A DNA stretch of 64,000 nucleotides from Carex sylvatica. Its lineage: Eukaryota > Streptophyta > Magnoliopsida > Poales > Cyperaceae. Made by a program: the position numbers and the translations under genes. The notes below the pieces were generated by a model. The model saw nothing but the letters and a program-made list of their open reading frames with translations, made no database searches and was not told where the DNA came from. The DNA is taken from NCBI GenBank assembly GCA_964058845.1, contig CAXKVR010000140.1, positions 186,001 to 250,000 on the forward strand, read 5' to 3'. This document shows, in pieces, positions 34,701-46,349 of the stretch. Each line of letters begins with the position of its first letter. The first letter of the stretch is position 1.

Positions 34701-35504
34701 TTCTCTATAGTTGGTTGTGAATGCATTTCAAGTTTAATATCATTTGATATTCTATCAAATGGACAGTTGTAAGTTTCTCGTCATATTGATAAACAGTGGA
34801 ACTTGCATTAAATTTCATCATTTTTCTTGTATATGTGTTGTCTATAAGGTATATATTATTATTTACTTGCCGAATTTTAAAAATATATATAAGTTTTTTT
34901 TTTTTTTTTACAGTTGTAAAGATTTCGATATAATCCATTGTCAATGAATCTCCGTTCTTTTACAAAAAGCCTGGATTTATATATCAATAATATAAATCTT
35001 TATAATAAATGTGAAGATCGTAATTTAATTACATGATTTCTTATGACTATTTATGGTGTCAACCAACCCTTATTGTTTGCACTTCCCTCAGAAGTCCATG
35101 CTTGATAGGCACTATATATAATGTTGTTACATAATAGCTTCTTAATTATCATGCGTTTAAAAAAGTGCATTCAGAAATCTCATCTTAATTAGATCTGCCT
35201 TACATTTGTTTACCAAACTAGATGTTCTGTTACATTTGTTTGTAACAGACCGTGTGTTTTGCCTAGCTACTAGTTTTGTAATAATATTTCTTAATCCACA
35301 AAAAAATATATTGGAAAATCATAATTTGATGCTCCCTATATCTGATATTATAAATGGACATACTTCATACTTAATTTGTTTGTTGATTTGGACGCAACTT
35401 CTGTAAGAATAGTGGCTCACAAATAAATTTTTCGCAATTTTGAACCGTTGAATTCCGATCCAATGATTGTTACTTCCAATCTGGTAAGCTGGCAGTGGTA
35501 GTAT

Positions 35505-36655
35505 TGGCTTGGCTAGACATTTGCAAACGGACCGGGCCAGGCGGTCCAGGCAAAACCCAGGCACGGACACAGATAGACACGGTTACGGGTATCACGGGCA
35601 CATAGGTACAACGGGCCGGGCATCACGATTTTTTTTTTCAAAAATTCTGCCCTGCCCATTTGATACCCGTGCCCGTTACGGGTTCGGAGGCAGGGCGGTC
35701 CGGATCCGGTCCATGTCCGATTTTTTTTTTCCCGTTTTTGTTTTTGTTATTTTTTTCTGTTATTTTTTTCTTTTTTTGTTCTTTTTTTATTCTTTTTTTT
35801 TCTTTGAAAACTAATAAATTATAAATCCAAATTCATACATATTAAAATTCATTTGACATGATAATTATATTTGTTTAACAAATATAATTAATTATGAAAC
35901 AACCCTTTACTCAATTTTGTAATTAATTAATTATATACACTAGTTAGTAATTATTAAACAACCCTTTACTCAATTAAGTTTCAAATCAATCAATTATAAT
36001 AATGCCATTGGTGAAAATGTATGATCAGTGATTTCTGCAAGTAAATTATAAAAGAAACATAATGATTGTTGTTAGGTCATCTCTGGATCCAAATAGATTA
36101 ATTAGGAAAATGAAATATTAATTAGTGTACAAGGTATAAATATAAATATAATATACATCTCAAAAACTTGTACAGAGAAGGCCACATGCTAAATAATTAG
36201 GTTATAATTAGTATGGCAGGACAATAAATTACTCATTTAAATTTAAAAAAGAAAAACCGCTCTAATATAATTTGGTTGATCATTTGTACAATTGATAGCA
36301 GCCAAATGTGCATGTCTAATATAGTTAGTTTAAAACATTACTTTTTATGTGAAAATGTATTGGTTTGAGGGGATTTTTAAAAATTTTGAAATTTGAAAAA
36401 AAAAATGTGTACAGATACACGGTCATGGGTACGGATACACGAGTTCACGGGCACGAGCTCATGGGTATAGCGGTCCGGCTATGCACGGGCCCATATACCC
36501 GTGTCCGTGTACCCTCGAGTATCCGTGCCCATGTACCCATGTACCCGTGTACCCGTGCATACCCATGGCACGGGCACGATCCGGTCCAAACACAAACACA
36601 AACGGACCGATCAGAATTGAGCATCCGGGACTTTTGTCAAATGTCTAGACTTGGC
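35505..36655. mobile_element. Probable non-autonomous DNA transposon with GC-rich ends
   Basis: The left end contains GGCTTGGCTAGACATTTG and the right end the inverse of GTGCCAAGTCTAGACATTTG. Next to each end is a GC-rich block made of CGGGCACGG, TACCCGTG and GGTCCGG words in both orientations (35520-35725 and 36412-36610). The centre is AT-rich and non-coding. I found no clean target duplication, so the superfamily stays open. Confidence 0.6.
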
Positions 36656-37494
36656 ACAGCTTGCACCATTAAAAAAGGGTCCCATCCCATCCCGGGCACC
36701 CATTTGCTTGGTTTAGTAACCAAAGCCTCTCTAGAATTTAGCTAACTAGGAACATCCCAAGCACACATATCATGGCATTAGTTTCCCAATATGTATCTAA
36801 CAACCAGTACCAGTCTAGCACGCATAGATGTAAGTCTCAAGCATGGCAAGTATGGGTGTATAAAAGAGGCATGCAGGTTATGGGTATATGCCACTGGGCC
36901 GTAACCTAGAGGGCTACAATTAATATATATATAGTACAATCCAAACACAAGGAAAGGGGATGCATGAGAAGAAGACCACACAATTGGTTAGATTCTTTTT
37001 GGGGCATCATAAAAACAGAAAGCCTAATAAGGATCAATTAATAACCAATTTCTGTATCTCTGTTTTTGTCTCTATACATTTGAACCAAAATATGCTATTA
37101 CAAACTTTCTGACAAGGTCATCTATTATAAATCAATGACTTATTTCTGAATGTTTCTTATTTTAGAAATTAACAAATTAATATTCAAAAAAAGGATTGAT
37201 TGGTTTTTTTCTTTTATTAATTTACTTTGAAAAATATATAGATAGAACCGGATTTCGTCAATGACATGCTTATGGAAGCACACCAATAGTACGGTTCTAA
37301 CAGTTTTCACCTATATATACCTTGGCAGATGGGGTTGAACGTCTAAAAAATACTAGAACTTTACCATTGGTGTGAATAGGTGGTCCCAGAAACTTGCACT
37401 TGGTGCATGCATTGGGCGGATCTAGGATTTCGGTTAAGGGTAGGCATAAAACACTGATAAGTGTTCAATTTTTTCTCTCCTAGCAAATCAGAGC
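36656..37494. other. Intergenic stretch
   Basis: No gene seen. ACTAGAACTTTACCATTGGT (about 37350) is echoed in diverged form near 38367. Confidence 0.4.
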
Positions 37495-38330
37495 GAAATA
37501 GCGGATAGGGATCTAAAAAAGATCACAGTGTGACCGGATACATCATGGCACAACTCAGTTCCGTCACGGCAGAACACTATATGCATGTGTGCCGGTCATG
37601 TGCCATGACTCATGTGTCCCGTATCGTGACCATTTGCATGACGTGACATTATTTCAAAAATTTGACACGACACAACACGCAAAAGATTTTGTCACGATAC
37701 GACACGTGCTTACATGTAATTAAGACCGTTAGGTCTTGATTGAATGGTGAATCTTGAATAAAATAACCTAAATTATGAAAAAAAAAAAAGTTAAACATGA
37801 CCAAATGTAACAAACGCGACCGGTGAAGTTTGAAAACGTCACGTGTGGTCACAATGCTCCTTGGTCGCAGCATGACTAATTAATGTGCCGTGACCACCTT
37901 TCAAAATTTGATCATGACACAGCATGATACGACACGGCACGTCACGTGGTCCATCTCACGACGTAACTAGTCATGGTACAACACGACACATATTTATATT
38001 ACGGATTGACTCGTATTAGATGTTATGGCTCACTTGCTGCTTGAGGAATAGCAACAAGTAGTTTACTCATAGAGAAAGTCTAGTAATAGACCTCTTGTTT
38101 TTTTTCCCTAAAGAATCAACGATTTTTCTGAGCAGAGTAGCAAATTGGATCACATCTTTCTTTCTTTTTTTCTTTCTTTTTTTTATGCAATTTAGCTTGA
38201 ACTAACTTTCTTTCCCATGCAATTTCTTCCACTGAGCCGTAAATTAAATACAGAGGTAGACACAAGTATAAAAAAAAAAAAAATCCAGCGTACCCCTGAC
38301 CCTCTTTAGGTCTGTCCCTACCTAGTGGAA
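37495..38330 (+). repeat. Dispersed repeat, copy B (partner at 20875-21490)
   Basis: It starts GATAGGGATCTAAAAAAGAT and follows the same word order as copy A, including CACGCAAAAGATTTTG, TTAAGACCGTTAGGTCTTG and CCCTGACCCTCTTTAGGTC. It differs by indels and many substitutions, so the duplication is old. Its first about 520 bp belong to the CGTGCCGTG hAT-like family. Confidence 0.7.
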
Positions 38331-40131
38331 CCATAATATTAGGACGACAATTATTTTATCCTCAAATACTAGAACCGTGCCATTAGTGTGGTCTTAGAAA
38401 TCTGCACTTGGTGGAACCATGCTAGCTACTAGTGTATACCACAAGAATATGTTTATATCTGCGAGAATAAAAGTGTTTTAAAGAGTCATTATATTCTCGC
38501 AAATATTTCCGTCAATAATAACTATATTCTCAAAATAGTAATTTTTGTTAGCCTATCCTATCCTCGACAATAATTATTTTTTCTTATTCTCCTAGATACT
38601 CACAAATTATCTTTGTACCGAGCGGCAATTATTCCAACTATTTTACCGAAGAAAACAATAAATAATCAATTCCGTTTTCAAAGAATTAAATTTTCAATTT
38701 TTAAAAGAAATTTCTTTAATCTATAGAATTTAATTCAGAGGTATGCGACAGAGAACCTAGACGTACATGCATCATGCCTGTGCAAGTTTCTATCACTATT
38801 CGAGAGTAGGCCATATATAATTAAATAATAAATAGCAAAGACATTACGAATCGTTCCATGCTTAATTTTCGGATGATGTGAAGAAGAATCAATTAGATGA
38901 ATTTAGCATCCGAATAAATTTGAAGGATTACTTTTATAATTCCCATCAATGATGCAACAGATTGGTGTTGAATCTTATAGATGACAATTAGTTCCTGTAA
39001 AAATACAAGAAGAAATAAGGAAATTAATTATTTTTTCTAAAATTTATTTAGTTAATCTTGGAGAGTACATAATTCAGTACCCGTTTTAAAGGAAATTTTT
39101 GTCATTAGTGTTGATATTCTTCATTTCATAGTATTAAATCTGAAAAGGCATATTTGGACTTTGACTGCTTCCATTAATTATGGGTACAGAACAATTTTAC
39201 ATTTTAAAGCCAAATTAAAACAATATATATAAATGCAACGAGGTCAACTATATGTAAACACCACAAAACTGTAAATTCTAATTAATAATTCCGCCTGCAA
39301 TTAATTATAGGTGTTACTGAGGGCTAAAGGATTATTTAATTACTGTTATTATGTTTTGTTTTTAAACTTTAATAATAATATTTATTATTACTTAAAAATT
39401 ATTCTTAAGAAAAAAAACTTATCAAAAGTACAAATAAATTTCTTAGTTAGTCAAGTTATGAAAAATTATATAAATGTTTTCCAAAATAGGACCATATATG
39501 CCATTTTTTACCGCATTCTTAACACAGATTCTAGCTTGTAGTGTAGTTGGTTTGTATTCCACGGTGAAAAAAAATAGTAAACCGTGGGCTAGCTGTTGCT
39601 GTTTAGATCTAACCCAACAGTTGTGTGGGTGCGTATACAACCCACCAACCAATGCACATGCTGCATGACTGGTCAGCTTTTATGATTGACAACTAATCAT
39701 GTTCATATCATACTTTGTTTATAGACAACGTCGCGGTCACAACTTAACATTCTTATGCTACTTGCTATATATATTAGTAAAATATCATGATTTTTAAAAC
39801 CTATCTGTTTGCATTTTTTAAGGAATTATAGGTTTGTAGCTAGGAGTCAAATAACACCTAATTAAGAATGTTATACGTACTAGCTAGAAGGGACCTATAA
39901 TGTACAAACTATCATTGTAATTTGAGCAAAAAGAGGAAGAATCTCTTCTTTTGGGAGCTTTGTTCAGGGGCCATAACGTTTTTTAGAAGAAAATTCTAAA
40001 ATTAGAAGAAAAATATAAGAGATCAGCATAATTAACTATCATTGATATGCTATTTTAAAAATCTATTTATAGGCAGTTTCATACTTTTTTCTGGGCACCT
40101 GATTTTGTTGTAGAGTAATTCTTAGAGTTTA
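38331..40131. other. AT-rich intergenic stretch
   Basis: No supported gene and no clear element ends. Confidence 0.45.
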
Positions 40132-40365
40132 TGTTATTTTTTGTAAGACAAGAGAAGAGATTGAAGAAAACAACTTATTATTGCATTCTTATTTTGAGCT
40201 TTATATGTATTTTTATTTATAGAAGAAATTTAAAAACTAGCCGTTGTACTATTAATTACAACTATCAACTACTAATCACTATCTCCTAACCTATCAATTA
40301 CAATACATTACTACCTAAACTAGTTGTTATAATTCAAAAATTATAACTAGCCGTTATTTTTAACA
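40132..40365 (-). repeat. 3' LTR of minus-strand copia element
   Basis: 234 bp. On the minus strand it begins TGTTAAAAATAACGGC and ends AAAAAATAACA. It matches 44757-44970 in the same orientation, with indels. A purine-rich GCTTGAGGAGGAG on the minus strand lies directly in front (40366-40378), as expected for the polypurine tract. Confidence 0.85.
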
Positions 40366-40366
40366 C

Positions 40367-43300
40367 TCCTCCTCAAGCTATGACGAATGTATATATCATA
40401 CAATCCTAACTTGCTTGTAATTTTCTCAAATGGACTTGGATCCAAACCTTTAGTGAAGATGTTCGCGAGTTAATCTTCACTTTTTTACGTATGGTGTTTC
40501 AATTTCTTTTGTTTGAACGTTTTCTCTAATAAATGGGCAATTTACTTCTATATCGCAATACATTTTCATTGGACCTTGAGTTTTAAATCACATGTTTAAT
40601 AGGAGTTATTTGATCCAAGTTAATTCACTTGCGGTTGATGCCATGGCATGATATTCGGCATCGGCGCTTGATCGTACTACAATATTTTATTTCTTACTTT
40701 TTCATGTGACTAGATTTCTGCCTACAAATGTGCAAAAATTAGTTGTCGATTTTCTATCGAAGCTTCCGGCCCAATCTACATCAAAATAGCCACATATATC
40801 ATTAGAATTATTATTTTTCATCTAAATACATTTTCTTTAAAAATCTCAAAAATTCTTTTTATGGCTTCTAAATGTGATGTTCTTGGTAAGTGCATGAATT
40901 TACTAATTTGACTAACGAAAAAAAAATATTCGAATGTGTAACCGTTAGATGTATAAATTTTTCTACAAGTCTTTGAAATTTATTTATCTTTTAAAGGTTC
41001 ACCATCTTCACTATTTAATTTGTATTTGTTGTCAATTGGGGTAGAGGCCAGTTTACATCCTAACTTACTGGGTTTTTTTAACAAATCAAGTGTATATTTT
41101 CTTTAAGAAATAAAAAGTCATTTATCCGAAGTGGCTACCTTTATTCCTAAAAAATATTTAAGATGTCATAAATATTTTATGTCAAAATTTTCTTTTAGTT
41201 GTTTCTTAATTTTTTAAATTTACTCGAAATTATTTCTGGTGATTATGATATCATTTACATATACTAAAATGAGAGTAGTATTGATATCGTCATATTTAGT
41301 AAATAAAGAATGATCGGCATTATGAATTTTAAAATTGCAAGAAATTAAATAAGAGCTAAGCTTGTCGTACCATGCCCGTGGAGATTGCTTCAATCCATAA
41401 ATTGATTTATTATGCCTACAAGCCAAGTTAGAATTTGTTTCCAATTTATAACCGGATGGTAATGTCATATACACCTCTTCTTTAAGTGTTCCTCTATGTT
41501 ACTCCGATACTTATGTTTAGTCACCGTATCCGTATCCGATACGTATCGGATACCGATACGTGTCCGATACGGCCACGATACGTATCCGATATGCCAGCTG
41601 GCGTATCGGATGACGTGGCGTATCTCTAACATTTCTGATACGGTCGCAATACGCGTTGAATCGTATCCGATACGGATGTTTCAGCGAGATACGGGAGGGA
41701 TACAGGCTGAATTCAATGCTCGGATACGGAGCAGGATACGCCCGCACCTCTGTGAGCCGTGCATGAACTCCGAGATATGCCTGTGACTCTATGAGCCGCG
41801 CATGAACCAACCTCTAATAGACCAGGAAAATGAACAAAATTGATTCCAAACAGTGGAATTCGAACCAAGGTTGGTGGGTAAAGCACCAGGCGCCTTTTCC
41901 ATTAATGTACCTCAACTTTATTGTCTTAATCTAGTATCTATTATATATAATATATAAAAAATACTTTAGTGAAGATTCTGGTATTATAATTTATACAATG
42001 CAAATGCTGAATTAATAATAATAATAATAAAATATATAATAGACGTATCGTATCTGGAATTTTTAAAAATTACCATATCACTGTATCCGATACGATACCC
42101 GTATCCGTATCCATGCAACATAGGTGTTCCTTGAAGAAATACATTTTTAACATCCATTTGATAGAGATTCCAGTCATTGTTTACGGCAATAGAAAATAAA
42201 ATTCTTACGGTATTGCAATCCGTGCAAGGATTTTGTTATAGTATGCCATAGGTTTGGGTAATTAAATCTTTTAGCTACAAGTCTTAATTTATACATCTCA
42301 ATGGTACCATCACTATTACATTTAATTTTATATACACATTTACAACCAACTGATTTTTTTATTTTTTTGGTAAGAAAATAATTTTTCAAGTTTTATTTTG
42401 TTCTAAGGCTTTTAATTCCTCATTCATAGCCTTATACCAAATTGGACTTCTAATTGCTTCTTGGTAATTTTTGGGTTCAATTTTTTTTTCAATACTTGTG
42501 AGAAATATATGGTATTCAGTTGAGATGTTGTCATATGAAATAAAATTTTCAATTGGGTATTGTACCGAATAGGTCACATAATATCTATATAAGTCTAGTT
42601 GATGGTTGTCCTTCCCTAGATGATCTTCTTCTAACCGTTAAATTTTCTTCCATTTTATTATTTTTATTTATGTCACTATTAGTTTCATTTTCTTTATTAT
42701 TAATTTCAACTTGATAATTATTTCTAGGAATAAAATTCAAATCATCTAAGTAAGTCATTTTGGTTATTTGAATATGTTTGATGAATTTTTTTTCTTTGAA
42801 ATATGGTTCATTTTTAAAAAATAAAACATTTCTAGAAATGTACAATTTTTTATTAATTGAATCATAGTATTTATATCTATTTTTACAAGATGAGTATCCT
42901 AAGAAAATAATTTTTTGTGATACAAAATCAAGTTTGTCATTTCTTTTGATATGTACGAAACTTGTACAATCAAATAATCTCATATGGTCGTAAGTGATTT
43001 TTTGTTGATAAATAATTCCTAATGAACTTTTGTTATCTAAATTAATACTAGGTAATATATTGATTAAATGAGTGGCACAAAGTACAACATCCGACCAATA
43101 AATTTTAGGAACAATATTTTGAAATAATAAAGATCGTGTCATCTCTAATAAATGTCTATTTTTTCTTTCCGATACTCCATTTTGTTCGGAAGTATTTATA
43201 TAAGTTGTTTGGTGTATAATATCTTTTTATCTAAAGAGACATGAATTTTTATTTATTTATAAATTCGGTTCCATTATCCGATCTAAGATTTTTAATTTTG

Positions 43301-43640
43301 CATTAAATTGTGTTTCTATGAGACATAAAAATTCATAAAAATAATCAAACACTTCATCTTTAGATTTAAGTAAAAATAGCAAAGTTGCTTTTGAAAAATC
43401 ATCAATAAATAAAACAAAATATTTGAATCTATTATATGAATCAATTGGGGCCTGCTCCCACACATCATAATGTACTAAATAAAAAATAACTTTACTTTTG
43501 CTAGTAGAAAGAGAAAAATGAAGCTTTGCTTCTTTTGCTAACTTGCATATTTCACAATTAGTACAATTAAAATTTTTAAAATCTAGTACACTATTTAAAA
43601 CCTTGTCGGAAGAATGCCTAAGTCGTTTATGCTAAAGATC
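40367..43640 (-). pseudogene. copia pol remnant, minus strand, split by hAT insertion
   Basis: Read on the minus strand, frames broken by many stops and shifts give all copia pol landmarks in order: GAG-pre-integrase (HKRLRHSS and CTNCEICK near 43.6 kb), integrase (YFVLFIDDFSK, 43257-43463; then 42585-43142), the linker and reverse transcriptase start (42174-42577), reverse transcriptase (SIYGLKQSPRAWYDKL and LILVYVNDII, 41220-41474, with N in place of the first D of YVDD), and RNase H (near 40.6-40.7 kb, DVDWAGS and ADAEYHA). A 630-bp hAT element interrupts it at 41494-42123. This is an old dead copy, clearly different in sequence from the copia element at 1-2932. Confidence 0.85.
41494..42123 (-). 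mobile_element. Non-autonomous hAT-like element, copy 2, inserted in copia pol
   Basis: A perfect 8-bp duplication GTGTTCCT lies at 41486-41493 and 42124-42131, inside the copia reverse transcriptase region. Ends CTATGTTACTCC and CTATGTTGCATGG are inverted. The body is the reverse complement of 23577-24188, including the GGTTCGAATY word and the CGTATCGGATACG palindromes. Confidence 0.9.
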
Positions 43641-44740
43641 AGAGTTAACAATTTTGTGGAAGTACAAAAAATTATTTTGGAGTTCAAAAAATAGTTTCCA
43701 TTTTCAAGAAATCCTTCACCAATCTTGATGCCAATTTCTCAGTCTTGAAATACAATATTTTTACAAGAAAATAGTGCATTACAATTTAATTCTTGTGTTA
43801 ATTTATTTACAGAAATTAAGTTGAAGAATTTTTTTCCAAATATTAAATATTTTTAATTTGTTTATCATATAAATTAATTTTTCTTATGCCATTTACTTTT
43901 GCTTTCATACCATTTGCAACTATGACATATCTATTATCATAACCCAGTTTGAGGTTTGACAATAATTATTTATTTCTAAACATATGATTTGTTGCATCAC
44001 TATCAATAATAATTTGATTAAAAATAAAATCTTTTCAGTTATAAACAATACCACATGAGCTCTTATATTTGATATTTGGTTAGCAAGCATTTCGATGATT
44101 TGTTGAAGAAGAATTTAGATAATTTGTTGGAGAAAGTTGCTCTTTTGCATTTCGTTAGAAAGTATTCCAATGATTTGTTGGAGAAGGTGTCATGGCATCG
44201 AGATTAAATTGTTTGTAGTATTTGAGTGGAAAGGAGATGCATCTCTCCCCTTTTCTCCGCCACTTTCCACCCTTTTGGTCAGAGATTATGATACAATAAC
44301 CAACATTGATCTCGAGTGTGACCCTCTTTTTTGCAATTTGAACAACTATTGAGATTGCTTTGGTGATTGGTAAGACTAAAGTTTTGTGTCATAGTTGTTT
44401 GATTTATCAAGAAAGATTTTTTTTAAAAATAAATTTATCAAGAAATTTTTTTTAAGAAAGATTTTTTCAAGAAAGATGTTTCAAGAAAATTTTGGCAAGA
44501 ACAAATAGTAGAATATAATTTTATTTATTGATTTTTTGGTACGTGAAGAGAGGACTATTTTGGCTCTTATCATTCTTGCTCTTGACACTTTGTTGACTTA
44601 TAGGCTCTTTGACTCGTGCTTCTACTTTCTTGACACTGATTGAGTTTTCGGCACTTTAACTCTTGATTCTTTTTTTCTTCTCTTCGTTAGTACCGACTAG
44701 ATTTGCTAGTTTAGATGGCACTTGTGTAGAATTTCATATC

Positions 44741-44756
44741 TATGGCTATGAAACCA
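44741..44756 (-). other. Degenerate primer-binding site of minus-strand copia element
   Basis: The minus strand reads TGGTTTCATAGCCATA directly after the 5' LTR. The expected initiator Met-tRNA complement is TGGTATCAGAGCCA, so two positions have changed. Confidence 0.6.
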
Positions 44757-44970
44757 TATTATTTTTTGTAAGACAAGAGAAGAGATTAAATAAAACAACT
44801 TATTACTGCATTCTTATTTTAAACTTTACATGTATCTGAATTTATAGAAGAAATTTAAAAACTAGCCGTTGTACTATTAATTACAACTACCGACTACTAA
44901 CCACTAACCACTGTCTCCTAACCTATTAATTACAATACAATACACCATAAACTAGCCATTATTTTTAACA
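44757..44970 (-). repeat. 5' LTR of minus-strand copia element
   Basis: 214 bp, similar to 40132-40365 but with several substitutions and small deletions, and a terminal TA in place of CA. This fits an old insertion. I found no matching 5-bp target duplication outside the pair. Confidence 0.82.
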
Positions 44971-45642
44971 ATTTCTAATCTGAGGTGGCAGTTTCTAATC
45001 CAGTTTCAGGGATGTGAGAGAGTTTCTTATTTAAAAACTATGCATGAAAGTTTATTATTGAGAAACTATTTATAAACTCCACACTAGCCAAACAATTGAC
45101 TCAAATTATTTATTTATTTATGTCATGATTTAATAGAAACTCTAAAATTAATTTCAGAAATTTGAGAGTTTAGAAACTTTTAGAGCTTAAATACTTAAAA
45201 GTGGTTAACAATTATTTAGAAGTTCATTTGAATTATTGCTGAGATGTAAATGCTCTTAGTCTAATTTGCCATCAAATTGTACTTCTTTTTCTCCACCAAC
45301 TACTATTGGGGATCCTAATTTCATTTCAACTAGTATGTCTCCATCTTGTTTTTTTCTTTTTTCTTTTTTCTTTTTGAGTGAAGGTTGATTGTCAATGTCA
45401 AGACACCTAGGGACGAAGACAGACTTTCAAGTTATGGAAGTTAAATTTTGAAAGTTTCGTATGTGAGTTAATCATATGAAATTTTTACAAAATTATGGGG
45501 GGCAATTTTATTGTATTTATAGTATTTTTTTTAAAAATATATAACAAAATTGGATCAAAGTACTAAGATTTTGAAAATAAATAGGAACCCATTTACTATG
45601 AGTAGCTCCGCCTCGGAAGACTCCCGAATGATTTAATATTTA
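44971..45642. other. Intergenic stretch between copia and CACTA elements
   Basis: No gene seen; a TTTTTTCTTTT-rich patch lies near 45350-45376. Confidence 0.4.
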
Positions 45643-45645
45643 TAA

Positions 45646-45675
45646 CACTAGTGGAAAATAACGAATCAGGATCGG
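45646..45675. repeat. CACTA terminal inverted repeat, 3' end
   Basis: CACTAGTGGAAAATAACG followed by AATCAGGATCGG; it pairs with 58768-58797 with only a few mismatches in the middle. Confidence 0.93.
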
Positions 45676-46126
45676 TTATAAACGCATATTAGTATCGGAA
45701 TACACCCGATCCTGATGAAGGCGATACAGATACTACAATAATCTGGATCGGTTATTTAACCGATCCAGATAATCACCTATCTGGATCGGTTCCTTCAATG
45801 GAACCGATCCAGATAATCAGTTATCTGGATCGGTTCACTATTATAGAACCGATCCAGATAACTGACTATCTGGATCGGTTCCTTAATAGTGAACCGATCC
45901 AGATAGTTATTTTCTGAATTTAAAAATTAAAAAAATTCAGAAAATACTATCTGGATCGGTTCACTATTATAGAACCGATCCAGATAGTCAGTTATCTAGA
46001 TCGGTTTCTATAGGAACCGATCCTAATAGGGTTTAGGGTTTATTTTTAATTATATTTTAATTTTTTTAATTTAGATTATTTACTATCTGGATCGGTTCTT
46101 AGCTTAGGAACCGATCCAGATAGTTA
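45676..46126. repeat. CACTA subterminal repeat array, 3' end
   Basis: Many copies of ATCTGGATCGGTT and its inverse AACCGATCCAGAT are arranged as short palindromes spaced about 40 bp apart. In En/Spm such subterminal motifs bind the TnpA protein and pair the element ends; here binding is inferred by analogy. Confidence 0.85.
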
Positions 46127-46199
46127 AATTGAATAAAAAAAAATAGTTTTATTAAATGACCAGCGTCCATATTTTGCTGGCAAAAATTCTTGCTAAATT

Positions 46200-46315
46200 A
46201 GCACAAATCCGAAATGTCACACATCCTAAATTAACTATCACATACACATCCTAAATTAACTATCACATACACATCCTAAATTAAATATCATACACATCCT
46301 AAGTTATTACAAAAA
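46200..46315. repeat. Short tandem repeat in the 3' UTR of the second CACTA gene
   Basis: About four units of ACACATCCTAAATTAACTAT with a period near 26 bp. Confidence 0.8.
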
Positions 46316-46349
46316 ATTCATGTTAATGCAAATTAAAATTACACACATC

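Larger units (their letters stand above)
30973..35504. other. Long AT-rich intergenic stretch
   Basis: No gene could be supported. Visible items are a 32-bp tandem duplication (33143-33206), a (TA)n run at 33514-33537, a GA-rich patch at 34091-34142, a 26-bp tandem duplication near 34556-34607 and a (TA)n(TAGA)n run at 34661-34700. The short frames here carry no recognisable motif. Confidence 0.45.
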
